Part shown: piece after piece, positions 37,201-50,100 of the stretch
How the letters are laid out: the number at the start of each line of letters is the position of its first letter
Position numbering within the stretch: position 1 is the stretch's first letter
DNA from: Trichinella spiralis
Lineage: Eukaryota; Nematoda; Enoplea; Trichinellida; Trichinellidae
Length of the DNA: 64,000 nt
Reading direction: 5' to 3'
NCBI GenBank assembly: GCA_000181795.3
Contig: CM012955.1
Location: 13,240,704 to 13,304,703 of the forward strand
Made by a program: the position numbers and the translations under genes
The notes under the pieces: generated by a model
The model's input: the letters and a program-made list of their open reading frames with translations, nothing else
Told to the model about the DNA's origin: nothing
Database searches by the model: none

Positions 37201-38778
37201 TGCGACATCCAGAATAATTAATTCTTCGAGCAGATTCAGGTGATCAGTTTTCTCTTTTACTATCGAATCATCAATGGAGGGTGCATTGCAAGGATAAATT
37301 TAACTAGTAGCAAAAAGCCTAAATTTCAGCTCACAGCTCAACCGCTTCTCCTGATATTTGCTTTTCCTGATAATGTCGTTATTTGTTTTTAAATTTTTCA
37401 TAACAACAAAGCATCATGCATGCGGAAGTTATGCTGTTCAAGCACACATTTTTACGCCAAGTAGTCAGTCTTTAATCAACCACTGATATCTCCTGTAATT
37501 TCAGCACAGTATGTACTGCTACAAATGTATAAATATAAAAATGAAAAATTTAAATTCAACAACGCTCATCAAATGATATTCCATGTTCTATTATTTATTT
37601 ATTGATTCTAACAATCTGAGCCGGAGATAATGTAAAATGGATTTTTGAACACTTGACAACATACTTGCGAAACAGGCTCAAATTTTGCTGATCTAACTTT
37701 ATCTACTTACATTAATTAAAACCCGGAAAAACATGTTCTTCCTAAGATTGTAAAGTACAGACGACAGTTAATTGCAAAATGTCTTCAATTTTCTACTCTG
37801 ATTGCAAACCGTTGTTGAATAAAAAATAAAAATAAATTCATAAATCCAATGCAATTGCATTGATAACTATTGCATCTAGTATATAATATTGCATTTTTGC
37901 ACAGAAAATAAACATAATCATGAAAAGTACTTCACGTCTTCACATTCAATTCGTTGCAATTTCTTTTGGAAACTTCAATAGAACAAAGTTAGTGTATATG
38001 AACTTTAATAACGGATGAAATTTAGAAACATCATAATTCATATTCAACTAAACATAATTATTTAGTCACGCTAATATTACTATCATAGACAAACTGATTT
38101 TTGTAATTCAACATATTACAGTTAGTCATGAAATTATAAGAAAGGTAGGTTGCAAATGGAAAAAATTCCCAGCTATTAGATGTAGCCAATTATTGGCATC
38201 TCTGATAATCGGATAGATAAAAAAAATGGATTCAGTAAATCCATCGACACTTCTTGGGTATTGACCAAGATCAACGGACTGTACTCCTCAGCTGACTGCT
38301 GAAGCTGACCATAAGGTCCGTAACAACCAATTATTGCATTGGTTTGCTATAGCAGATGATTAGCTTGTGAAAGCGCGTGCTGAATTGCGCTGTTACAGGC
38401 ATATATTTTACATGTGGCTAGCAGATTCGAACCCTCCACCCCATGATTATTGGGTAGGGTAATTTGCACGCGGACAACCTGCTGCCCGATGTAGATAGAA
38501 TTTAACTTCTATATATATTGAGTTTTACAGATTGTTATCTTTCTGAAATTAATACCATTTCTAGTATTCCGCTGCTCGATTCTCATTTATATGAAATATT
38601 CCACATTTCATAGACATTTCAGCTATTTAGCTTTCAGCCACTGGACGCAAAGCTTCATCTGAAAACCTTTACAATTTATAATACTCACATTCTCGCTTCA
38701 TAGTAATAACAGAAAACAACAACTTTTGAATAATTGCTATGATTTTTCTATTCCAATTTTTACCTTATTTACATTTAT
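34240..38778. other. Gene-free AT-rich region
   Basis: No supported coding exon in 4.5 kb. It contains an (ATATC)n repeat (35911-35948), a somewhat GC-richer stretch at about 35500-35850 and a tRNA-like B-box motif at 38423-38434. Confidence 0.5.
35911..35948. repeat. (ATATC)n pentanucleotide repeat
   Basis: Seven to eight copies of the five-base unit, interrupted only at the ends. Confidence 0.9.
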
Positions 38779-39918
38779 CAATAATTTGTGATTTTCTCTT
38801 TCTTATCTTTGCCATTGCTTCATATTTTCTCCTTTTCGCGTCCAGAGAGCAGTCCATAGATATATTCCTTAGATGCTTAATGTTATGTTTTCCGTACGAA
38901 CTTCTTATTAGGTAAATAACGTTGAGTAACGTTGAATCTGATTGAATATAACTTCAAGAAAAGTAAACAAAATCTCAATTCTGTTGACCTATAGATTTGA
39001 TTTCTAGAAAAGCCGCTAGCTTAATTAAGTGTTTCTTGTGAAGAAATGCAAAATGCATATCCTATCAAAAAGCTCAGCCACAACAGTCTCTGGGACAAGA
39101 CATTTAAAATGCAATGAACATCTGCCCTTTTATGTGATTCTAAGGAAGTTTCTATTCTTGAAGATGTTTGTGGCTTTCACATTCTTTGGAAAATTCAGCA
39201 AGACATATTGCAAAGTAGTTTGTTGTTTGCTTATTGTTGTATGTTTTCTTTTTAGTTACTTCATCTACATTTGTAGAAAATCCTGCAAACATGATGGTCC
39301 TAATTTCAGGATTACATTGTACACAGTTTGTATGTTACCCAAGCTTCTGTTGTCATGCTTTACTCTGAAGTGTACGTTGCCTTCAATCAAAATGCTGGCG
39401 ATACGTCCCTGTCGTTTGAAAATGTGTAAGGGACATTCAAGGCAATCTTCATATTATCATCTAGAAGAAATCATATCAATCTGTTGCTGATACAGATATG
39501 AAAATTCAGCCTAATCTAATGAAGCATTGCCGGGTGTATCATACAAAGACGAAAAACGTTGTATTAAGGTGAATGACGTTCTCGCCTGGAAATGATCCAT
39601 GTTAAAGGCTGGTTATACGATACCAATTGCTGTGACCATCAAAGTGATTTGAATGGTTTTGCCCCGCTCCTCTGTTTAAAAATTTTTGCAATATTCATAT
39701 CTTAATACATAGAGAAGCTTTATACTTTTAAACGTACATCTCGAAAACTGCGCAAACGATAACGACGTGGATGTCTCTGTTGTATAACCCTAATAATTTC
39801 CGATCGATTTCTGCCCATAAAGTCTATTTTTGGATTCCAATGTTCCTCTCGACAATTGCAAATTTCATGGGTTACATATAGACTTGATTGTTTTGTGCAA
39901 AAATCGGCAAAAGTCCAT
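38779..39918 (+). repeat. Left arm of a long inverted repeat
   Basis: This stretch matches the reverse complement of 50231-50651 (outer part) and 45940-46625 (inner part), with few differences in the inner part. The open frame at 39029-39490 reappears in pieces on the minus strand in the other arm, which shows the homology but does not make it a gene. The arm stops exactly at the scaffold gap. Confidence 0.8.
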
Positions 39919-39928
39919 NNNNNNNNNN
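39919..39928. other. Assembly gap (10 N)
   Basis: Ten N placeholders directly after the left inverted-repeat arm. The true length and content are unknown. Confidence 0.99.
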
Positions 39929-39932
39929 AACC

Positions 39933-40080
39933 CTGCTAAAATATGTAGTTACGAGTGACGTTATTATACCTAATTAGAAAATATTATGACCCACTTTTGT
40001 GTTTACATTGTATGTTAATCATTTATTAAAAAACTCTGCTGAAATATGTTGTTACGAGTGACGTTATTTAACCTAATTAA
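39933..40080. repeat. Two tandem copies of a roughly 103-base unit
   Basis: A core reading CTGCT-x-AAATATGT-x-GTTACGAGTGACGTTAT, ending in ACCTAATTA, occurs at 39933-39978 and again at 40036-40080 with a few differences. Confidence 0.75.
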
Positions 40081-40432
40081 AAATTAAAATACTCAGTGTT
40101 GCATTTACGTTGCATTTTAAACTTTCTAATTAGCATATTAAAATTAAGCTCATATTTAATACATTGTTTTCCTGCATGTTACGGATTAATAACATTCTAT
40201 TTATAGAAGATTACTTCCTATTTATAAAAAGATTAAACTCGTTGCACCTTGCCTAAGCTAATTGTTTATTTCATTTATACCAAGTTTACTTTTGCCATTG
40301 CCTAATTAAAGGAGACCCCGATTAACATTTTCATAAGTAAAAAATTTATATTCAAACAATAGCTAATTCACAAATAATTAATAAATAAAATTATGCCTAT
40401 TTAATGTTTACTATATTACATCCCTTTTAACT

Positions 40433-40619
40433 GTTTACATTACACTGTTTTAAAGTAGAAATCTACTTTGACATTACATTCTTTAAAGTAAAAAACTGCT
40501 TTATACTAAAAATATATTATTATCACTATAAAATTAATGAATAATTAAAACCTTTTATAAAATGAAATGTAAATGAAAAACTGGTAATCTTTTCTACTTT
40601 AAAACAGTGTAATGTAAAC
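40433..40619. repeat. Perfect 29-base inverted repeat with 129-base spacer
   Basis: Bases 40433-40461 and 40591-40619 are exact reverse complements over 29 bases (GTTTACATTACACTGTTTTA onward). This could be a small MITE-like element or a foldback. Confidence 0.85.
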
Positions 40620-41109
40620 AAAAACTGAATTTGCCCAATTATTAGATGAATGAACATTATATTTTCTATATCATTTAAGTTCCTAAATGAATAAATTAAT
40701 GTATAAAATGTTAACAAATTTAAACTATTTAGCATGATTATAAGGGGAAACTCTCGATGGAGATTAATTTCAAATGTTTGATGCCTAAACTGATGAAAGG
40801 TGCAACGCCAAATGAACTAGTTAAAGGTGTGACGGCAAATCTGATGTCAATCATTGGCCAAGTGTCAGAGCCAGCGAGACAATAGCACAAACGCATAGCA
40901 ACGCTTACCGTTCCTCTTGGGGGAGTAACGATCACCACTAGATTGGCACCGAAACAGAGTCTCGGCACTACGTCAATTGCGAATTTGCATAACTGCCTCT
41001 AGGACAGATACGTCTTACGAATTCACATAGGTGTTGAAATCCCATTGCACAAGATTTCAAACAACGTCCATTACCACACAAATGGACAGGGTCATCTCTT
41101 TAAAACCGG

Positions 41110-41290
41110 TCTCTGGACAGCACGGGACTAGGAGGCTCCGCAGTGGGAAGTCCCCGTTAACGGGCAGGAGGGCGGGGGGCGGCGCGGGGGCGGTCGGGCT
41201 GAAAAAAAACCTTGCTTGAGATCCCATTGCTGGGATCCGAGCAAGGCGGCAGGCCTCTGGTACCGCAACCGGGAGAGGAAGAGGTGAGCT
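41110..41290 (+). other. GC-rich island with G-quadruplex motif and strong hairpin
   Basis: In an AT-rich neighbourhood these bases are mostly G and C. Positions 41162-41190 carry four G-tracts of at least three, separated by short loops. Positions 41210-41246 fold as CCTTGCT / AGCAAGG enclosing GATCCCA-TTGC-TGGGATC, two perfect 7-bp stems with a three/two-base internal bulge. No RNA family was recognised. It could be a non-coding RNA segment, a repeat element or foreign sequence. Confidence 0.6.
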
Positions 41291-41299
41291 TTGAAAATA

Positions 41300-43340
41300 T
41301 GGACTTTGATCATTTGATACGGTTAGGGTCGCGTCGTGCAGTGTAACCCGTCGAACTCCTGCACACCACCCTATCTCACATTCCTCCTATCCTTGCACTG
41401 CTATTCTCAAACAATTACTTATTCTAATACTCAAACTATAGCAGTGCTACAAACTCACTATGCTCAAAATTTGTCCTTTGAAATGATCGACAAATTATTC
41501 AACCATTTCACTTTCCGCAAATGAACCCTAAACTCAACTCGACAAGGCATGGGACATGAAAACGTTCAAATGCGGAAAAGCCACTCAAATTCATTAAAAT
41601 AATACTCATGATCTATGTCGAATTACACTAATTAACAAATATCTGAATTAAATGCTCGATAACTTACAGCTCGAGTTTATATAAATTACAGACTCAAGAA
41701 CTCCTCAGTGAACTTTAACTAATTAGCCTAACTCATCAAATTATACTTACCAAACTTACCCTCGTCTTCTGGATGTCCACTTTCATCTTCTATTCTTCTG
41801 TATCTAAATATAGAAGAATTAATTTAATGAAATAATGTTATAATAAATAAAAAACAAAGCCGTTTTTATTGTTCTTTTTCGCCCATCATCGCATTGAAAA
41901 CGCCATTGTTCATTCGCCGCACACCGTTCGCCTACAATCATTTGAAATGAATTTCTAGAGCAACTAATAGTAGCCTCAGGAAAATTTACATAAAGTTCAT
42001 TTCTATTGATTAACAAGTATGAAACGTATTTCTCATTTTGTTGAACAAATATTATGCAGGTCACGCATAAGCTCAAAAGCAAACAAATTAAAATGCAAAT
42101 TCAAATTGAAACTGCACCACGCCTTTGTTTGAAAAGATAAGATTCTTCTATATCTAATAATGCACCTTACTCAGTAGTTAAAGCAGAAATAGATCGAGCA
42201 AACATCACTTTCGATGCTTCTGTTAGTCAACAAAGTCAATTTAACTGGTGCACTGCTAATATGAAGTTAATTTTCAAACCGCCCAATTTGCATAAAAGAC
42301 AGACACCGCGCACGTAGCGTTAAACACCGGCTTACGTAAGTTGGATATGCTACTCTAATATGAATTAGAACATAATGTCAACAAAAAATAAACAATGATT
42401 GAACACACTAGTTGCGCTGTATGCCAAGCATAATTAACTATATAAAAATTTTGATTTATCTAAGTCTTCATGGTGAAAAATTTAGAAAAAAATACAAAGT
42501 GATAATAAAATTAAACTGAAAACGATTTCTGTATGAAAACGGTATTTTTCTGTCCTGAATAATAGACAAAACTATACGCTTAGTGATATTTGACCTGCTC
42601 AATTCAGAATGAAATTGAATGCAATAAGCAAGTGTAAATTGAAAATTTTATCGTCTTCTCCAATTAAATCTAGACGATTACCTAAAATAGCAAATTGAAA
42701 TATGGATTTGTCCAAAGCCTTCAATGTTCAACTTTATGCAATTGAGAATTCTGCTTTAAAAGTATTTCAAGTTTTACGCATCTTCAAATTGAAAATTGCT
42801 TAAATACTTAAATATGCATGCATTCATAGCAAATTATCAGGAAAATAAGTCTGAGTATTAAATTTTCACCTGAATGTAGCATCTTGCTATTGCACCTTGG
42901 TTACGCACCGCCACCGTTTGCCGAACAGCACTGTAATAAAATAATAACTATGGATGTGCAACATTTGCTTATTACTTAGTAACCTTCTTATCATTAATTT
43001 GGTAATTTAAATAATGTATATTACTGTATTTTCAATTATTAATTATCTTTCCGTGATTTTATTTTTGAAATACACTTTAACTTAGTATTATAATAATTTT
43101 TTTACTTTTCCTCATTTTATCTGTTTTATTATTGCTTTATATATTCCTACAATGGAATTACGACATTTATGTTAAATGAGACTTGTATTTATTTCACTGA
43201 GAACATTGCAGCTGTGGTGCAGCCAATCCGGCTATCATCAGTTTGATTAATACCTGCAGATATTCATATACTTTTTATTTATTGCTTTGTGATTCATGCC
43301 TGAATTCCAGATGTATTTTAATGATGTTTGTGATTTTTAC
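41300..43340. other. Non-coding or unassigned region
   Basis: AT-rich. Two weak minus-strand exon-like pieces are visible: 42930-42870, bounded by TTACAG and GTGAAA and open for 20 codons, and an ORF ending at 41819 with a hydrophobic start and several Cys. Their phases do not connect with each other or with the piece at 43341-43499, so no gene is called. Confidence 0.3.
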
Positions 43341-43499
43341 CTTTCGTACTTGTTTGCGCTCAACGAGACGTCCGATGATTTTCTGCCAAGCTTCAGATTC
43401 TCGCGTCAGCCCTTCAAAAAGGTCAATCTGATTAACAGATACAATTTTCCAATAGCCTCCACAAATGCACTTCCTTTCCACGAGTTCTCTATTTTTCAC
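43341..43499 (-). CDS. Candidate internal exon of unknown gene
   Basis: An open stretch of 53 codons bounded by AATAG acceptor and GTAAAA donor sequences. The peptide contains CICGGYWKIV and a charged helix-like end (IIGRLVERKQVRK). I do not recognise it, and no partner exon in phase was found, so it may be a pseudo-exon or a repeat remnant. Confidence 0.25.
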
Positions 43500-44240
43500 C
43501 TATTTGTCCAGAACTCTGCCTATTGTGTCATAAGCAAATTTCAAAAAAATTGAAATGCTTGAAATTCCACAATCAGTAGTATTAACTGAAGTTGAGTTAG
43601 CCGGAAGAGAGAATGTCCTATCTTGTGAAATCTTGTGCGGTCCAACCACTCTTCACCAGTAGAAAATTAATTATGGAGTGGAATTGAAACTGAAAGTGAA
43701 TATTTATAGTTTTGTAAAAAGAAATTTAATTCCTTTATTTAATGTAAAATGTACAGGGGCGATTTAATTTATAAAAAGAAGCGAATGTATAATACAAAAG
43801 ATTTATCATGTACATGTATTATTGTAAATGACAATCTGACGATAAACAAAATAGTGCTGATTTTTTTAAACAAAATTGGAATCTCAATCACGTGATAGAA
43901 TATCTTTCAAATTAATAATTTTATTTGTATTTCAAATCAACGACACGTTTCAATTCCGTTTGAAACTGAACTTTTCTATTACCAGATCAATATCAGTGGA
44001 AAAGTCAGAATGAATGTTCACATTACTGCAAGTCCGTTTAGTCGTTCTTCTATCATGGTAGTCCGGAAATAGCTTTGAAGATATTTCACTGCAGTAAAGC
44101 TTCATTCTGAGCTGATTGAGGTGATTGGTTAAATGGTGAAAATCCGTAGGAGTAAGAACACGACCGGTAATAATCGTTGTTGCTGAATTTCAATGCATAC
44201 CCAAATGAAATGCCAAAAGTGCTGCGTTCGCTAAAAATCA
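43500..44240. other. Unassigned AT-rich sequence
   Basis: No gene, RNA or clear repeat was recognised. Confidence 0.35.
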
Positions 44241-44258
44241 CGTATACTAGTTGCGTTT

Positions 44259-47110
44259 CTAGGAAGTTACAGACTGGCAACTTTCCAACATATTAAGATA
44301 GGCGCCAGAAAAACTCTCGGAAGCACTATCTTTTATTAATATATAACTATAACAATGATTTTCGCAAAACCAACCATGTCCATAACCCATTAAATTTTGC
44401 AATTTATCAGAAGAAACTCTTCCTCCAAAAATGGACTCTATGGGCATCAATTGATCCGAAACGATAATAAGAGTACAATAAACATGTCCCGGCGGTTCCC
44501 GGTTGCGTCTTTCTCGAAATATCCCGGAAAAAGTGGGAAGCATACCCATGTATTAAGAGAGAAAATATTCCATTTTCAGACGCCATTTATTCCACAACGA
44601 CTGGGTAGTTTGGATTGAAACTCTAAAAAACACTTTATTTTATCAATATAAAACTACAGCAATCAAAAAAAATCCAAAATTTGAAAACAAATTTTTCACT
44701 GATTTTTGCAAAAACAACTAAGTCTTATAATCCATGAAATTTTGCAACTTTCGAGAAAAACTTTTTTGTCCAAAAATTAACTCAAGTTATATATATCGTT
44801 AGAGAATTTTCTTCTAACAGTGATAAAATTATCTGGACAGCTAATCATTCCGTATTTGTTGAGATATGTGAAAAAAATGAAACCAAAATAGAATTTTAAC
44901 GGAGTTGAAATAAAATGGAATGAAAAATAAAAGTTCAATCAATGTTCACACGGAATGGTTTTATTAATTTTTCCAACGGGACTATCAATGTTTCCACCTG
45001 AAGAAAGGAATTTATTTTAATAAGAATTATTCCTGATTTTCATTTAAGCAGCACTGAATTTTTTAATTGATTACAATTCACAGATAAGAATTAACCAAAA
45101 ATATCAAATTTGAAAACTATTTTCGTTCAATATGCGAGTTTTTCTCTTCTATAAATGTCAAATGCTTAAACTGGCAACTCTATCAAATTACTCAAAAAAT
45201 CATCGATTGCGGTTTATTAAAAATTTACATACCTTTAATTGGCACACAATTGCTTTCACTTATCATCAAATAATTTTATAACTCGCCGTACTTTCTGAGA
45301 AGAATGGAATAATTTTCGCTCCACTTACTGATGGATTCATCTAAATATTCGAACAAATACCATGAATGAGCCCAATAATTTGACATCAATTGTGAATTTA
45401 TTTGTTTTCCTAACATTTGTAATGAAGTTTCACCCTGGGCGACTACATATTATACTAATTATGCAAATCGCCATTGCATAATTGTTACTTAGCGAACGTA
45501 CTATCAAATAGTCACACATGTGGTATCAATCAGATGCGTAATCAATGAGAAGCATAATAATTTGGATCGTATTCCATTAAATGTTTGCTTTTCAACAAAC
45601 AAAACAGATACAGCACATACGTTTTGATTCGCAGCAATTAATGATTATTGAACAGCAATAATTTCAGAAATTGAATTCAATTCAATTGACCGTAAGAAAC
45701 GATACATTGCTAGAAATCTCATAGACTCGATATCAGATATATCTAACAGGCTCATGTGCATAAATAGGCAGTCATTGGCTGCCGTTGAAAGAGATTTACT
45801 GATGGGCAAATTCCCTGTGTATTACGATAGGCAGTAGAGAACTTTATAGCGCATTTATTCTACAACTATTGGGTAGTTTCTAATGGAACATTGCATGACA
45901 TTACCGGTAATCATTGTGAATATCTAGAAACTTCGAAAAATGGACTTTTGCCGATTTTTGCACAAAACAATCAAGTCTATATGTAACCCATGAAATTTGC
46001 AATTGTCGAGAGGAACATTGGAATCCAAAAATAGACTTTATGGGCAGAAATCGATCGGAAATTATTAGGGTTATACAACAGAGACATCCACGTCGTTATC
46101 GTTTGCGCAGTTTTCGAGATGTACGTTTAAAAGTATAAAGCTTCTCTATGTATTAAGATATGAATATTGCAAAAATTTTTAAACAGAGGAGCGGGGCAAA
46201 ACCATTCAAATCACTTTGATGGTCACAGCAATTGGTATCGTATAACCAGCCTTTAACATGGATCATTTCCAGGCGAGAACGTCATTCACCTTAATACAAC
46301 GTTTTTCGTCTTTGTATGATACACCCGGCAATGCTTCATTAGATTAGGCTGAATTTTCATATCTGTATCAGCAACAGATTGATATGATTTCTTCTAGATG
46401 ATAATATGAAGATTGCCTTGAATGTCCCTTACACATTTTCAAACGACAGGGACGTATCGCCAGCATTTTGATTGAAGGCAACGTACACTTCAGAGTAAAG
46501 CATGACAACAGAAGCTTGGGTAACATACAAACTGTGTACAATGTAATCCTGAAATTAGGACCATCATGTTTGCAGGATTTTCTACAAATGTAGATGAAGT
46601 AACTAAAAAGAAAACATACAACAAAATCATCATTCATCTCATCCCATTCAAAATCAATCATTGCAACTCTAAACGAATAACTAAACGCTGAACAAGCAAA
46701 TGAAAATTTGCATGAGGCTTCTCTCAAGAAAGCAATAGACAAGTGTTTTGGCGATTAGGCAATGATACAAATTTAGAGTCCCATTATTCCAAAACTAGTA
46801 TACAGTTCCGCATGGTCCTTTGCATACAATTATCGATAATCAATGCAAATATGTAAGAAGCAAAAAAAAGTGGAAATTTCGAAAATAAAAATTTTTACTG
46901 TGTTGTGCTAAAGAAGCAAGTCTATAGCCCATGAAATTTTACAATTTTCAAAACAAACTTTAGACTCCCAAAATGGACTTTATGAGAATCAGTCTATCAG
47001 GCACGATCAAGCAAGTACAATAGACTTATACTCGTCGTTCCTTGTTTCATAATGCTTGAGATATTGCTTTCAGGAAAAAATTCTTCCTGATGTATTGAAC
47101 AAAGCAAACC
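44259..47110. repeat. Degenerate dispersed repeat family, at least four copies
   Basis: Copies at about 44330-44620, 44690-44830, 45930-46140 and 46900-47110 share, in order, a CCATGAAATTTTGCAA-like segment, a TTTCGAGA-like segment, CCAAAAATGGACT-TATGGGCA-like sequence with a GATC core, and a CGTTcC...CGAGATAT-like end. They are diverged and differently spaced. The copy at 45.9-46.1 kb belongs to the inner inverted-repeat arm. Confidence 0.6.
45940..46625 (-). repeat. Right inverted-repeat arm, inner part
   Basis: Nearly identical to the reverse complement of 39234-39918. It shares the frame visible on the minus strand at 46368-46742 with the one on the plus strand at 39029-39490. Confidence 0.85.
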
Positions 47111-50100
47111 ACCAAATTCAGAGGCCATTTATTGCACAACTATTTTGCAGTTTCCGATGAAGCTAAGCATGACACTTTGTACTCCCAGCATTCTCAACGG
47201 AATCCATTAGATAATTGTTTTCCTAGTGCACCTGCCCTGTATCATGTTCTCTGATGACGGCCATGAACACAGCCTGTCTCCGCCGCTTAACAAGATAAGT
47301 GATGCAGATTATGGCGACAGTTAATACAGTTCAAGCATTCAAGAGGGTGGTTTGCAACTAAGTGCCCTCAGCTAATCACGTAATGCACCGCCAGAACATC
47401 AAGCACTGATTTTTTCAGGTGCCCAATGAATCCATCTTCTCAGTATGCCATTTCCAGATCCCCATCTGTTACGGCGTTTATTAAATTTCTGAGCGGAATC
47501 CCTTTTTCTTTGAAGCCTTCTGCCACAACGAGAAATATCGACTGTCCTGTAGTGTCTTTTTCCATATATCTGGCAAATTGTAACTGTTCGCTTAATTTCT
47601 CTTCTTTTACATCTCGAAGGTAAGCTAATAATGAAGATTCATTTTCTGACAGAGTTGTTTCATATAGCTTTAATGAAAAATGTGCAGTCCTGAAAAACCA
47701 TTGGCCAATTTATCAATCGTGCGTTGTCTCGTATGACTGCTTTAAAGGATTTTCTTGATTATAACAGTTAATATCTTGTGCAACACTGTATACAGAACCT
47801 CACTAACAGGTGAAAATTAATTCTCTGCCAACAATGTGTAGCTTCACGGATTTGGTAAGCAGCAGAAAGATGTTATGAGAGGCTCTTGTTCCATCGCTTT
47901 TTTGCTGAGTCGCAGACGAAAACATGATTGATAAAGTTGACCGTACATAAAATTTCGCTCCACGTGATTGAAAATATGACAAATCGTTTTTTGCTTTGCC
48001 ATGGTAAACTTTTCTCAAGTGCTATAATAATCTTGAAAGCTTCTCATTACTTGATTGGAAAGCAATTTTACACAAATTAGGCACATTGGTAACAGCGATT
48101 TTCTAGGTGAAAGAATAGAGCTGTACTTTATATATTCCAGTTATCATCCTGAAGCGTCCACTCCACGCGATCCATTGTTTTTCAGCGGCCAGTTGTCGCT
48201 TTTCACCACTCCGAATCCACTTCGGGAATCCCTTCTCTGAATATTCATATAAATATGTTGTAAAGTTTAATGTATGTCATTCTTTTTTGACTTTTCTGTA
48301 CCATATGATATTAAACAGATTTGAAATAGTTATTGTCTTCATAACATAGAAAATTCTTTTCGAAATCTTGATGTTTGTTTGCTTTTCAGTTAATTGTGGC
48401 ATCAATTATGTTTAGCTATCTACCTGTTAGCGGCAGCTGAAGCCTGCTCACATTGCTTAAGTTGTGCAAACAATGCCCAGTAAGAAATCAATTGCTTGAG
48501 CCTGCTGTTGCAGCCCACGCTGTTCTGCCAAGATAGAATTTTCAGAAATTGCATTCTGCAAATCGACCTAAATGACAAATAAAAACAAATGAAAATATTA
48601 AAATGCTATCACCAATGAAAACAAATGCATGCGTAAATTTCACTGCGTGAAGAGCATAAATATTGTATTAATTTTAATTCAAGTTTCATGGGATGTAAGT
48701 TTATGCTTATGCTAACTAATAAATATCTGCAAAATGCTACAATTTCTGATGACCAATTGCACAGAATGCAAGGCTCCGTCTGACCACACATTTTTTGGTA
48801 ACATTTCTGGTTCGTGCTTACCGTGCCTTCATCATTTATGTCTGTAAAGATGCTGAACGTGAAATGAAATGTTCAAGAAAGCACCTGGCAAAGGTATAAA
48901 TAATTTGTTAAAGTTAAACTACATTTCTATAAATATGCAGCCACAAATTTTCAGTTAAACAGAAAAAGTTACCAAATGCGTGATGAAATTGTTAAAATTA
49001 AATAACGCATCAAATGAATACTGATTAAATTGCAACAAGCGACAACCGACTTCAATGGAGTTTGTCAACAGCTTGTTAACACAAATATAAACAAAAAAAT
49101 GTTGTAAGACATAACGTTAGTCAAGTGAATAAGCGCATTGCTATGATAAAATGATATTCAGAAAACGCTGATTAGCATATTATTCAAATAACTCTCACCT
49201 CAGGAGAATTTCTGAAAATCAGAACACAATAAACCAACATGCGCATTTTGAAGACAAACTTGAATGATATAATGGTTTCATTTACTGCCAAAAATTTCAT
49301 ACTGAAAGCTCCACTGTGTTATAGCATAAACAATATGCGAACAAAACATACAAGATAATGTTTCCTGAAATTCTTTAGAGCATTCCAGTATGGCCTATCT
49401 TAACATTTACCGCATTAAAATTTGAAATTATTTTAAATTGTGATAGGCATACTTTCAATAAACACCACCTACAACAGCCCATGGAATTTAAAAGATTTTT
49501 AAAATAAATATTTGTTTCCAAAAATGACTCGGATAAATCAGTAACTGTTGGAATAGATGTAGAAAGTTGACCGCATCGTTCATGGTGGCGTCTTTGATGT
49601 GATCTTTTCAATAAAAACGCTGTCGAAAAGAATTTTAAAGAGAATAATTGAGAATGCACTAATTAATAGCAGTTTAATAAATATGCATAAAATACAGTTT
49701 TATTAATGTTTATAAAGTAATTTTCTATCAATCGACGGTAACGAATATTAGTATCAATTTTGTTAAAAATTCGGCTCAGTTTATTACAACGGAGTGTGAA
49801 ATAATGCTGAAAATAGTAAATTAATAATTACACTAACAGGAATATTATATTTGATAATACAATGCTGAAAATATTCACTCAACAATATTTAGAAACAATA
49901 AAAATGGTTTTCCATAAGCCTGAAAATATTGTGCGAGTCAGTTATTCTTCAGAGCATACGGTTGAAATGAATTATTCAGTGGATGATAATTTTACTTTGA
50001 AATACTTATCTTGCATTTCAAATTACATTTGAACTTGGAACAATGTTCAAATCACGATTAACATTACTGTTAATCACAGTTATTTGCTATATTGGCAACA

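Noticed and set aside
39029-39490. A 153-codon plus-strand ORF
   Set aside because: It lies in the inverted-repeat arm, recurs in broken form in the other arm, matches no known protein and shows no splice or start support; treated as repeat, not gene.
44259-44549. A 96-codon minus-strand ORF
   Set aside because: It is part of the degenerate dispersed repeat family; the same frame is broken by stops in the other copies.
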